Part shown: piece by piece, positions 1-8,425 of the stretch
Layout: each line of letters begins with the position of its first letter
How positions within the stretch are numbered: the stretch's first letter is position 1
Origin: Candidatus Rokuibacteriota bacterium
Lineage (GTDB): Bacteria > Methylomirabilota > Methylomirabilia > Rokubacteriales > CSP1-6
Length of the DNA stretch: 11,130 nucleotides
Assembly (NCBI GenBank): GCA_016179165.1
Contig: JACORX010000363.1
Coordinates: 1 to 11,130, forward strand
Direction: 5' to 3'
Translations under genes and position numbers: made by a program
Notes under the pieces: generated by a model
Told to the model about the DNA's origin: nothing
What the model saw: the letters and a program-made list of their open reading frames with translations, nothing else
Database searches by the model: none

Positions 1-30
1 CCCCCCACCTGCGCCCGCCGAACTGACGTA

Positions 31-126
31 GCCCGGTGGGCTTCCAAGAAGTTTCTGGGTCTTTTGGAAGCCTCGAATTCCTGAGGCTACCTCCTCGGCT
101 CAGCGCGCACGCCCCCGGGAGGGGGC
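31..126. repeat. Cluster of consecutive inverted repeats (potential structured RNA or terminator region)
   Basis: No protein gene is supported in bases 1-299. Four dyads follow one another closely: GCCC/GGGC at 31-34 and 38-41; CTTCCAA/TTGGAAG at 41-47 and 64-70; AGCCTC/GAGGCT at 69-74 and 83-88; and GCCCCC/GGGGGC at 111-116 and 121-126 around a GGGA loop. A competing pairing CTGAG/CTCAG (81-85 with 99-103) overlaps the third, so alternative folds are possible. No T-tract follows the GC-rich hairpin on either strand, so a classical intrinsic terminator is not shown. I see no conserved SRP, RNase P or tmRNA core. It could be the 3' end of a transcript entering from the left, or a degenerate mobile-element end. 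Confidence 0.4.
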
Positions 127-162
127 TCGCCGGTCGCGCCGGGGGAGCGGGGCGGAGATGAC

Positions 163-188
163 GGCTCTGCCACCTGAGCTACGCCGCC
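163..188 (-). pseudogene. tRNA 5'-half-like remnant
   Basis: Read on the minus strand from 188, the sequence has the layout of the first 25 positions of a tRNA: a seven-base acceptor strand GGCGGCG, the invariant TA at positions 8-9, a D-stem GCTC, a D-loop AGGTGGCA and the closing GAGC. The acceptor and D-arm resemble bacterial elongator tRNA-Met-type sequences. Beyond the D-arm (leftward of 163) no five-base anticodon stem can be paired, no TTCGA T-loop is present, and no CGCCGCC acceptor partner occurs down to base 1. It is therefore not an intact tRNA in this window. It may be a fragment left by recombination, or a 5' exon whose other half lies beyond the edge. Confidence 0.4.
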
Positions 189-198
189 GAAAATCACG

Positions 199-225
199 TT
201 GACATGAAAAACGCTTTGCTATAAT
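199..225 (+). promoter_or_regulatory. Consensus sigma-70-type promoter with extended -10
   Basis: A perfect -35 hexamer TTGACA (199-204) and a perfect -10 TATAAT (220-225) are separated by 15 bases. The -10 is preceded by TGC, giving the extended -10 motif TGnTATAAT, which can compensate for the short spacer. The start of transcription is expected near 232, leaving a leader of about 68 bases before the acidic protein gene at 300. AT-rich bases surround the site in otherwise GC-rich DNA. No other gene lies between the promoter and 300. Confidence 0.75.
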
Positions 226-299
226 CCCGCCGAACGAAGTCCAACAGCAACGACTCCCGTCTCGCAAGTCCAGGCGGGGAACATCCGGAGGAGCCTTTC

Positions 300-533
300 A
301 TGGCGTGGCTCGGCAATCGGCCATGGATCGAAGACGAGGAGAATCCCGTGTACGCGCAGGACGACGCTGACGCCGAGAAGGAAGAGGACGACGAGGACGA
401 TGAGGACTTCGACGACCTCGATGATGATGATGATGACGAGGACGACGAGGATGACCTGGACGACGAGCTCGACGACGAGGACGAGCTCGAGGATGACGAA
501 GAGGAGGATGAGGACCTCGACGACGACAAGTGA
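300..533 (+). CDS. Small hyper-acidic Asp/Glu-rich protein, function unknown
   Basis: The protein has 77 residues, of which 51 are Asp or Glu. A short N-terminal segment (residues 1-20: MAWLGNRPW, then EDEENPVYAQ) has ordinary composition with two Trp and one Tyr. The rest is an acidic tail broken only by Leu at 40, 53, 57, 63 and 73, a Phe at 37 and single Lys at 27 and 77. The tail should be disordered. A ribosome-binding site GGAGGAG (287-293) sits six bases before the ATG, and a strong promoter lies upstream, so the gene is probably expressed. Acidic tails of this kind can act as nucleic-acid mimics, cation buffers or chaperones for basic partners, but none of these is shown here. The next gene follows after 40 bases with no terminator, suggesting co-transcription. 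The DNA under the tail is a GAC/GAT/GAG simple repeat, so its length may vary between strains. Low-complexity sequence prevents any family assignment. Confidence 0.7.
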   Translation: MAWLGNRPWIEDEENPVYAQDDADAEKEEDDEDDEDFDDLDDDDDDEDDEDDLDDELDDEDELEDDEEEDEDLDDDK

Positions 534-573
534 CAGCAGCGCCTGACCGGCAGTCTTCTCGAAGGAGGATTCG

Positions 574-1281
574 ATGGTATTGATGAGCGCAGATGGTTTC
601 CTGCTCCTGCTGCGATGGATCCACTTCCTGGCCGGCATCACCTGGATCGGTCTGCTCTACTACCTCAATTTCGTCCAAACTCCGTTCTTCGCGGAGACCG
701 AGGCCCCGGTGCGCAGCGGCGCCCAGCAGAAGCTCCTGCCGCGCGTCATGTGGTGGTTCCGCTGGGGCGCCATGATCACGTTCCTATCCGGCTGGCTCTA
801 CCTCCTGCACTACTGGATCGGCAGGCGTGGGATCTCCGACCCCGGCACCTGGGTCATCCTGCTGGGCGGCATCCTCGGCAGCGTCATGTGGTTCAACGTC
901 TGGTTCGTGATCTGGCCGAGGCAGAAGCTGGTCATCCAGAACGCCATTGATACGGCGGCCGGCAAGCCCGCCAATCCGGCGGTCGCGGCCGCCGGGGCCC
1001 GCGCGGGGCTCGCCTCGCGCACGAACGTCGCGTTCTCGATCCCGATGCTCTTCATGATGGGCTCGGCCGGCCACCTGCCCATGCCGAGGCCCGGCTCAGG
1101 CGGGGCATTCTGGCTGATCGCGCTGATCATCATCGCACTCGTCGAGTGGAACTGCCTCGCCTTCGCCCCCGGCAAGCCCACGACGAAGGCGCTCGGCACG
1201 GTCAAGGGCACGCTCTGGTTCGGCTTCATCCTGACGGCGGTCTTCTATCTACTCTTCGAGGTAATGAAGAAGAGCGGGTAG
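574..1281 (+). CDS. Six-helix membrane protein related to the urate hydroxylase PuuD N-terminal domain
   Basis: The 235-residue protein has about six membrane segments: roughly residues 9-31, 62-82, 92-114, 151-168, 178-198 and 213-231. It matches the membrane-domain family of PuuD (Urate_ox_N) in three recognisable blocks: WIHFLAGITWIG near residues 15-26 with His17, WWFRWGAMITFLSGW at 60-74, and NVWFVIWPRQKLVI at 108-121. His79 and His167 are further candidates for haem or metal binding. Known PuuD proteins carry a C-terminal cytochrome c domain. This one ends after the sixth helix with no CxxCH, so it is the membrane domain alone and would need a separate electron acceptor if it is an oxidase. 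The start has a good ribosome-binding site, AAGGAGG (562-568). It follows the acidic protein gene by 40 bases. No other purine-degradation gene is present, so urate as substrate is not supported by context. Confidence 0.65.
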   Translation: MVLMSADGFLLLLRWIHFLAGITWIGLLYYLNFVQTPFFAETEAPVRSGAQQKLLPRVMWWFRWGAMITFLSGWLYLLHYWIGRRGISDPGTWVILLGGILGSVMWFNVWFVIWPRQKLVIQNAIDTAAGKPANPAVAAAGARAGLASRTNVAFSIPMLFMMGSAGHLPMPRPGSGGAFWLIALIIIALVEWNCLAFAPGKPTTKALGTVKGTLWFGFILTAVFYLLFEVMKKSG

Positions 1282-1312
1282 CAGGGCGCTGAGAAGGGTC
1301 CAGTTGCGAGGC

Positions 1313-1374
1313 GGCGCCCGAAGGCTGCGGGCGAGGCGTAGTCCCTCTACGTTGAGCCCGCAGCCGAGGGCGCC
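1313..1374. terminator. Large three-tier stem-loop between convergent genes
   Basis: An outer stem pairs GGCGCCC (1313-1319) with GGGCGCC (1368-1374). After a small internal loop, a ten-base stem pairs GGCTGCGGGC (1323-1332) with GCCCGCAGCC (1356-1365). A terminal hairpin CGTAG-TCCCT-CTACG occupies 1337-1351. In all, 22 base pairs are perfect Watson-Crick. It lies between the stops of the two convergent genes (1281 and 1411), a place typical of bidirectional terminators. There is no T-tract on either side, so it may instead be a REP- or MITE-like interspersed palindrome, or a stable RNA 3' end that blocks exonucleases. Confidence 0.5.
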
Positions 1375-1410
1375 AACGAAGCAAATGGGCCCTTATCGGC
1401 GCCCTGCGGG

Positions 1411-2028
1411 TCAGCCGCGAAGGTCTTCGAGCAGCTGCGCCTTTGTCTCGGCCGTGAGCTCGACGCGCGCGCGCACGGCGGGATGGTCCACCACCAGATG
1501 GACGGGCGCGCTCGCGAAAGCACGGACGGCCTCGGGCGGGAACGCGAAACGGACGAAGTGGACGGCTGAGAGCTTGCCCTTCTCCTCGTCGGAGTGTCCG
1601 GCCTCGAACTCGCCCGGCAGAGCGAAGTCCTTGCCAACCTGGATCCAGACCATCGGCCCGACGTCGATTCCCCCCGCGTCGATACCAATGTACCGGCCGA
1701 GCACGGCCTGGATCTGGTCCTTGTCGGTGATCTCGATGAAGAGCGTGGCGCTCAGCTCGCCCGGGCCCGGGAGGAGGGCGTTGTAGACGTCGAGCTCGTC
1801 CTGGACGCGGACATCGTCCGTGATCCGTTCGACGCGGCACATCTCCTGGATCTGGAAGAGCACGGTAGCGCGGTTCTCGAAGACGAAGGAGAGGTGCTCG
1901 CCCACGGGCACCCGCCGCACCCGCTTGAGATCGATGACCCTCTCCCGCATTTCGGCGCGCACCTTCTCGTACTCGAAGAAGTTCAGGACGTCGTTCAATT
2001 GGATCTTGTCATGACCCGCCGGTTTCAT
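1411..2028 (-). CDS. DUF3501 family protein
   Basis: The 205-residue protein belongs to the DUF3501 family, whose biochemical role is not known. Recognised blocks are the N-terminal L-x-D-V-L-x-x-x-x-Y-E-x-x-R region, NRATVLFQIQEMCRVERI near residues 52-69 and YNALLPGPGELSATLFIEI near 82-100. There is no signal peptide, membrane segment or cysteine cluster. The chosen ATG at 2028 overlaps the stop of the upstream Fe-S gene as ATGA (2025-2028) and has GAGGA just upstream, so the two are translationally coupled. A longer reading frame to 2244 would run back through the upstream gene and is rejected. From memory, DUF3501 genes often sit beside rubrerythrin and heterodisulfide-reductase-like Fe-S genes, exactly the arrangement here, implying a role in the same redox module. 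Confidence 0.85.
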   Translation of the reverse strand: MKPAGHDKIQLNDVLNFFEYEKVRAEMRERVIDLKRVRRVPVGEHLSFVFENRATVLFQIQEMCRVERITDDVRVQDELDVYNALLPGPGELSATLFIEITDKDQIQAVLGRYIGIDAGGIDVGPMVWIQVGKDFALPGEFEAGHSDEEKGKLSAVHFVRFAFPPEAVRAFASAPVHLVVDHPAVRARVELTAETKAQLLEDLRG

Positions 2029-3287
2029 GGTTCCTCGATTCCGTAGGCATCGGCGAGGATGCTGATCGGGTGGCGGGCTGGGAGCCCCGTGCCTTGCTTG
2101 ATCTGGAGCGCCGCCAGCGGACAGTCCGTCGCGACACAATCCGCGCCGGCCTCGCGCACGCCTTTGAAGAGCGGCTCGGCCAGCTTCATGGACAGCTGGA
2201 AGTATTCCTTCTTCATCCCCCACGTGCCGTCGACCGCGGAGCACTTCTCTATGGTCTCGACCTCCGCGCCCGTCAGGCTCAGCACGTCAGCCGACTTCGT
2301 GCCCATGTTCTGGGCCTTCAGGTGACAGGGCAGCTGGTAGGCGATCTTCCTCGGGGGGTTCGGGAACCGGGTGTCGAGCTTTCCGGCGGCGTGGAGCCCT
2401 GCCAAGTACTCGAAGAGGTCGAGCGTGTGGCCGGCGACCAGGTCGGCGTCCTCCGAGCCGTCGAGCCACGGGTACTCCTGCTTGAGCATGTAGGAGCAGG
2501 TCGGTCCCGGCACCACGATCTCGCGTCCATGCCTGACGGCCTCCGCCAGCGACTTGACGTTGTCTGCGATCAGGCCCTTCGCCTCCTTCACCGCCCCGCC
2601 ATCGAGGTACGGCATACCGCAGCAGCGCTGCGCCGGCAGCGAGACGTCCACCCCGTTTCGCTCGAGCACAGCGACGGCGGCCTTGCCCGTCGCGGGGTCA
2701 TTGAACTCGACGGAGCACGTGGCGAAGAGCGCCACCCGAGCCCGAGGTTGGAAGGACGGCGCCTTTCGCCGGTCGAACCAGGCCGAGAAGGTCTCTCGGT
2801 GGAAGGGCGGCAGCTGCCGGTCCTTGTGGATGCCGACAGCGGCCTGCATGAGCGCGCGCTGCGGCGGCAGCGAGGACACCCAGTTGGACAGCGGCGCCGT
2901 CAGGCTCCCGAGGCGCCCGACCAGCTCGGTGTTGCCGAGGAACCGGTCCTGGAGGGTCACGCCCTTCTGCCTGGCTTCCGCCGAACGAGAGCGGAGCATG
3001 AGCCGCGGAAAGTCCACCTGCCAGCGGTGCGGCGGCGTGTACGGGCAGTGGTTGTAGCAGAGCTTGCACTGGTAGCAGAGGTCCACGACCTCCTTGACGT
3101 CCTTGGCAGGCAGCTTCTCGACGTCGCCGTCCACCGCCTCCGTGTCGAGCCGGTCGAACATGACCCTGAACGACGGGCAGAGCGGCAGGCAGCGCCGGCA
3201 GCCGCTGCAGAGGTCGTAGACGCGGCGCAGCTCGTGGTCGACCAGGTCCAGGTTCCAGAACCCGGGCTGCCGTATGTCCAGCGTCAT
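2025..3287 (-). CDS. Fe-S oxidoreductase with two 4Fe-4S clusters and CCG domains (GlpC/HdrD type)
   Basis: The 420-residue cytoplasmic protein begins with two ferredoxin-type clusters, Cys27-30-33-37 (CSGCRRCLPLCP) and Cys71-74-77-81 (CYQCKLCYNHCP). Two CCG-type domains follow. The first has Cys191, CCG at 222-224 and PTCSYM with Cys264. The second has PCHLKAQN with Cys321, then KCSAVDGTWG with Cys349 where a canonical copy would read CCG, and Cys384 and Cys389. So the second CCG site is altered, which may change how a non-cubane cluster or a thiol is bound. Relatives are the electron-transfer subunit GlpC and the catalytic subunit of heterodisulfide reductase. No partner flavoprotein dehydrogenase (GlpA/GlpB or GlcD) is adjacent. 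The gene starts 15 bases after the rubrerythrin stop and overlaps the DUF3501 start by four bases. I infer that it relays electrons within a peroxide- or oxygen-stress system. No clear Shine-Dalgarno precedes its ATG, so translation may depend on the upstream gene. Confidence 0.85.
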   Translation of the reverse strand: MTLDIRQPGFWNLDLVDHELRRVYDLCSGCRRCLPLCPSFRVMFDRLDTEAVDGDVEKLPAKDVKEVVDLCYQCKLCYNHCPYTPPHRWQVDFPRLMLRSRSAEARQKGVTLQDRFLGNTELVGRLGSLTAPLSNWVSSLPPQRALMQAAVGIHKDRQLPPFHRETFSAWFDRRKAPSFQPRARVALFATCSVEFNDPATGKAAVAVLERNGVDVSLPAQRCCGMPYLDGGAVKEAKGLIADNVKSLAEAVRHGREIVVPGPTCSYMLKQEYPWLDGSEDADLVAGHTLDLFEYLAGLHAAGKLDTRFPNPPRKIAYQLPCHLKAQNMGTKSADVLSLTGAEVETIEKCSAVDGTWGMKKEYFQLSMKLAEPLFKGVREAGADCVATDCPLAALQIKQGTGLPARHPISILADAYGIEEP

Positions 3288-3302
3288 GTTGGCGGAAACG
3301 GG

Positions 3303-3752
3303 CTAGATCGCCTCGGCCGGGTCCTTGCCCGCGATCTGCTTCAACCCCTTCGCGAAGCGGCCCGCGTGCGATTTCTCAGCCTTGGCCAGCGTCTCGAACC
3401 ACTCCGCCAGCTCGGCGAAGCCCTCGTCGCGCGCGGTCTTGGCCATGCCGGGGTACATCTGCGTGTACTCGTAGGTCTCGCCCGCAACGGCCGACTTCAG
3501 GTTCGCCTCGGTCTTGCCGAAGGGCTCCCCCGTCGCCGGGTCACCGACGTCCTTCAGGAAGTCCATGTGCCCGAAGGCGTGGCCGGTCTCGGCGTCGGCC
3601 GTGTCCTTGAAGAGGCCGGCCATGTCCGGGAAGCCCTCGATGTCCGCCACGCGCGCAAAATAGAGGTACCGGCGGTTCGCCTGCGATTCGCCGGCGAACG
3701 CGTCCCTGAGATTCTCGTGGCTCTTGGTGCCCTTGAGGCTCTTGCCTGCCAT
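3303..3752 (-). CDS. Rubrerythrin, rubredoxin-less form
   Basis: The 149-residue protein is a four-helix ferritin-like di-iron protein that reduces hydrogen peroxide to water. The seven carboxylate and histidine ligands expected from Desulfovibrio vulgaris rubrerythrin are all present with matching spacing: Glu22 (in AGESQANRRY), Glu55 and His58 (ETGH), Glu92, Glu95, Glu126 and His129 (EKSH). The classical protein is about 190 residues and ends in a rubredoxin domain with two CxxC motifs. This one has no cysteine at all and stops at residue 149, so its electrons must come from a separate protein. The Fe-S oxidoreductase encoded immediately downstream is the obvious candidate, by inference from order. 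AGGAGA lies upstream of the ATG at suitable distance. It follows perR by 42 bases, which contain an AGTTAACT palindrome (3769-3776) but no clear promoter. Confidence 0.92.
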   Translation of the reverse strand: MAGKSLKGTKSHENLRDAFAGESQANRRYLYFARVADIEGFPDMAGLFKDTADAETGHAFGHMDFLKDVGDPATGEPFGKTEANLKSAVAGETYEYTQMYPGMAKTARDEGFAELAEWFETLAKAEKSHAGRFAKGLKQIAGKDPAEAI

Positions 3753-3794
3753 GGTGTATTTCTCCTGTAGTTAACTCAGACTGTTGGGAAAGAC

Positions 3795-4259
3795 CTACGG
3801 CGAATGTCGCGTGCGGCGTTGGCGGGATTTCGTGGACCGGCACTGCGGACAGCGGCCGAAGAACTCGATGCGGTGGTGAGTGATGGCGAGCCCGGTCCGT
3901 GCCGCGATCCGCACGCGGAGCACCTCGGCGTGGGGCTCGGCCAGCGGGCCGGCGACGTCCACGACGCGGCCGCAGCGCACGCACGTGAAGTGGTGGTGCG
4001 CGTCCATGTTGGCGTCGAACCGGGCGTGCGGACCCGGAATCTCGGCCGCCAGCCCTTCGGCGACGAGGAGACGCAGGTTGCGGTAGACCGTGCCGAGGCT
4101 GACGCGCGGCAGCCGGCGGCGCACGAAGCGGTAGACCCGCTCGGCCGTCGGGTGAGACTCCGTGCCGCGCAGCACCTCGAGGATCACCCGCCGCGGGCCC
4201 GTCAGCCGGAGACCGCGGGCGCGGAGGGCCGCATCGGAGCTCTTAGGAATGGTTCTCAT
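3795..4259 (-). CDS. perR: Fur family regulator, PerR-type peroxide sensor
   Basis: The 154-residue protein has an N-terminal winged helix (recognition region SLGTVYRNL, residues 54-62) and a C-terminal metal-binding dimerisation domain. Structural zinc ligands are Cys93 and Cys96 (CVRC) and Cys137 and Cys140 (CPQC). The regulatory site of B. subtilis PerR (His37, Asp85, His91, His93, Asp104) maps to His36, Asp82, His88, His90 and Asp101, with a constant offset of three for the last four. The Asp in RFD is the PerR-like choice, where many Fur proteins have Glu. Peroxide would oxidise a metal-binding His and release DNA. The start at ATG 4259 is preferred. An upstream in-frame TTG at 4298 is really the -35 box of the gene's promoter. 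No Shine-Dalgarno is present and the predicted transcript start is only a few bases upstream, so the mRNA may be nearly leaderless. Downstream rubrerythrin fits a PerR regulon. Naming as perR rather than fur is inference. Confidence 0.85.
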   Translation of the reverse strand: MRTIPKSSDAALRARGLRLTGPRRVILEVLRGTESHPTAERVYRFVRRRLPRVSLGTVYRNLRLLVAEGLAAEIPGPHARFDANMDAHHHFTCVRCGRVVDVAGPLAEPHAEVLRVRIAARTGLAITHHRIEFFGRCPQCRSTKSRQRRTRHSP

Positions 4260-4261
4260 TA
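4246..4261. promoter_or_regulatory. Fur/PerR-box-like operator overlapping the perR start codon
   Basis: On the minus strand the site reads TAATGAGAACCATTCC, close to the Fur-type half-site pattern TAATGAGAATCATT. The core AATGGTTCTCATT (4248-4260, plus strand) is an imperfect dyad with four perfect outer pairs, AATG/CATT. It includes the ATG of the regulator gene and lies just downstream of its predicted -10, a position suited to autorepression. Part of it is coding sequence, so conservation could also reflect the protein. Confidence 0.45.
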
Positions 4262-4269
4262 CGAAACTG

Positions 4270-4298
4270 AGGCTACACACCCGCCGCCGGGCTGTCAA
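4270..4298 (-). promoter_or_regulatory. Promoter for the perR-rubrerythrin operon
   Basis: On the minus strand a perfect -35 TTGACA (4298 to 4293) is followed after 17 bases by TAGCCT (4275 to 4270) as a weaker -10. Transcription would begin near 4263, about four bases before the ATG at 4259. The perfect -35 and optimal spacing support it. The poor -10 suggests moderate activity. Confidence 0.5.
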
Positions 4299-4309
4299 GG
4301 GCGAACCAG

Positions 4310-4339
4310 TTGCCGCGCCGGTGCCGCCTCGGGTAGACT
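4310..4339 (+). promoter_or_regulatory. Possible uvrA promoter
   Basis: TTGCCG (4310-4315) and TAGACT (4334-4339) are 18 bases apart, and each matches four of six consensus bases. The start of transcription would lie near 4346, close to the ribosome-binding site. It is divergent from the perR promoter in the same 104-base spacer. I see no clear LexA-type box. Confidence 0.35.
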
Positions 4340-4363
4340 TTCCATCTCAGGAGGACCTATCGG

Positions 4364-7186
<2,823 letters not shown>

Positions 7187-8425
7187 GTGAGTCCCGCTCC
7201 GTTTTACGGCTGGGCAGTCGTGGGGGCGGCCTTCTCCGTCCTGTTCATGGCCTACGGCGCTCAGTTCTCCTTCGGGGTCTTCTTCTCCGCGCTGCTCGAA
7301 GAGTTCGGCTGGAGCCGCGGCGCGCTCTCCGGCGCCTTCGCGCTCTACGCCTTCGGCTACAGCTGCTTGTCCGTCGCCTCGGGTCATCTGACCGACCGCT
7401 GGGGGCCGCGCACCGTGATCGCCATCGGCGGCGTCTTTCTCGGCGCCGGCTGGATCGCCATGAGCGCGACCAGCGCAATCTGGCACCCCTACGTCTTCTA
7501 CGGCGTCGTGGCCGCCGTCGGCATGTCCACGGCGAATGTCCCCTGCACCGCTACGGTGGCTCGCTGGTTCGCCAGACAGCGGGGGTTCGCCACGGGCCTG
7601 GCCTCGGCGGGCGGCAGCTTCGGCGCCTTCTGCCTGCCGCCGATCGCCCAGCTGCTCGTGTCGGGCGTGGGTTGGCGCCGAGCCTACGTCATCTTCGGCG
7701 CGGCCATCTTCCTGGCGCTCAACCTCCTTGCCCCGCTCATGAAGCGCGATCCCGAGGGACTCGGCCTCACGCCCGATGGCGACCGACCCGCGGCCGGCAG
7801 CAGCGAGCTACTCCCGCGCGGCAGCGACTACACGATGCGCCAGGCCATGGGGACACGGGCCTTCTGGGTGCTCTTCGCCCTCTTCGCGGCCACGTGGATC
7901 CCGATTTTCGCGCCATTGGTCCATCTGGTGCCCCTGGCCCGTGGGCTTGGTGTCGACCCGCTCGTGGCGTCGACGCTCGTGAGCGCGCTCGGCATGGCGG
8001 CCATCGTGGGGCGACTCGTGATGGGCGCCGCGTCCGACCGATTCGGCCGGCGGCCGGCGATCGGCATATGCCTCGTGCTCCAGGTCGCGGCCTTCCTCGG
8101 GTTCGCGGCGGCAGGCACCCTGCCTGGGCTCTACGCCGCGTCGATCACCTTCGGCTACTCCTACGGCGCGATCTCGTCGCTCTTCCCCGCCGTGGTGGCG
8201 GACTTCTTCGGCCGCGAGCGGGCCGGCAGTCTCGTCGGCCTGCTCTTCGCGATGTCGGGCTCCATGGCGGCCTGGGGCCCGCTGGGGGCCGGCTTCATTT
8301 ATGATCGCACCGGCAGCTACGGCCCCGCCTGGGTCGCCAGCGCGGTCCTGAACCTCGCGGCGCTGGGGCTCCTCGTCTGGGCCCGGCCGCCGCGTCGTCT
8401 CGAACTCTCTCTCAAGGAGGCGTGA
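7187..8425 (+). CDS. Major facilitator superfamily transporter, organic-acid/monocarboxylate type
   Basis: The 412-residue protein has about twelve membrane helices in two halves. Each half carries the loop 2-3 signature: GHLTDRWGPR at residues 66-75 and GAASDRFGRR at 280-289. The N-terminal FYGWAVVGAAFSVLF and the central loop RDPEGLGLTPDG (188-199) are typical of oxalate/formate antiporter-like and monocarboxylate-transporter-like MFS members, which suggests uptake or exchange of a small carboxylate, though the substrate cannot be read from sequence. The GTG start directly follows the uvrA TGA with no gap and no Shine-Dalgarno, so translation probably depends on ribosomes ending uvrA. Its stop overlaps the next start (TGATG at 8423-8427). 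Its coupling to the thiolase-like and DUF35 genes suggests it imports the substrate of that enzyme. Confidence 0.85.
   Translation: MSPAPFYGWAVVGAAFSVLFMAYGAQFSFGVFFSALLEEFGWSRGALSGAFALYAFGYSCLSVASGHLTDRWGPRTVIAIGGVFLGAGWIAMSATSAIWHPYVFYGVVAAVGMSTANVPCTATVARWFARQRGFATGLASAGGSFGAFCLPPIAQLLVSGVGWRRAYVIFGAAIFLALNLLAPLMKRDPEGLGLTPDGDRPAAGSSELLPRGSDYTMRQAMGTRAFWVLFALFAATWIPIFAPLVHLVPLARGLGVDPLVASTLVSALGMAAIVGRLVMGAASDRFGRRPAIGICLVLQVAAFLGFAAAGTLPGLYAASITFGYSYGAISSLFPAVVADFFGRERAGSLVGLLFAMSGSMAAWGPLGAGFIYDRTGSYGPAWVASAVLNLAALGLLVWARPPRRLELSLKEA

Noticed and set aside
219..641. Arg/Ser/Val-rich minus-strand frames opposite the acidic protein
   Set aside because: They are complements of the GAC/GAT/GAG triplet repeat and have no start signals; the promoter and ribosome-binding site are on the plus strand.
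2029..2244. Longer N-terminus for the DUF3501 protein
   Set aside because: It would overlap the Fe-S gene by more than 200 bases. The ATG at 2028 overlaps the stop as ATGA, has a ribosome-binding site and fits the family start.
2070..3770. 566-codon plus-strand open frame opposite the Fe-S protein and rubrerythrin
   Set aside because: It is antisense to two clearly recognised genes, with an Arg/Leu/Val-rich translation and no motif or ribosome-binding site.
4260..4298. TTG-initiated 13-residue extension of the Fur family regulator
   Set aside because: The TTG is part of a perfect -35 box TTGACA, and the family start and residue spacing fit the ATG at 4259.
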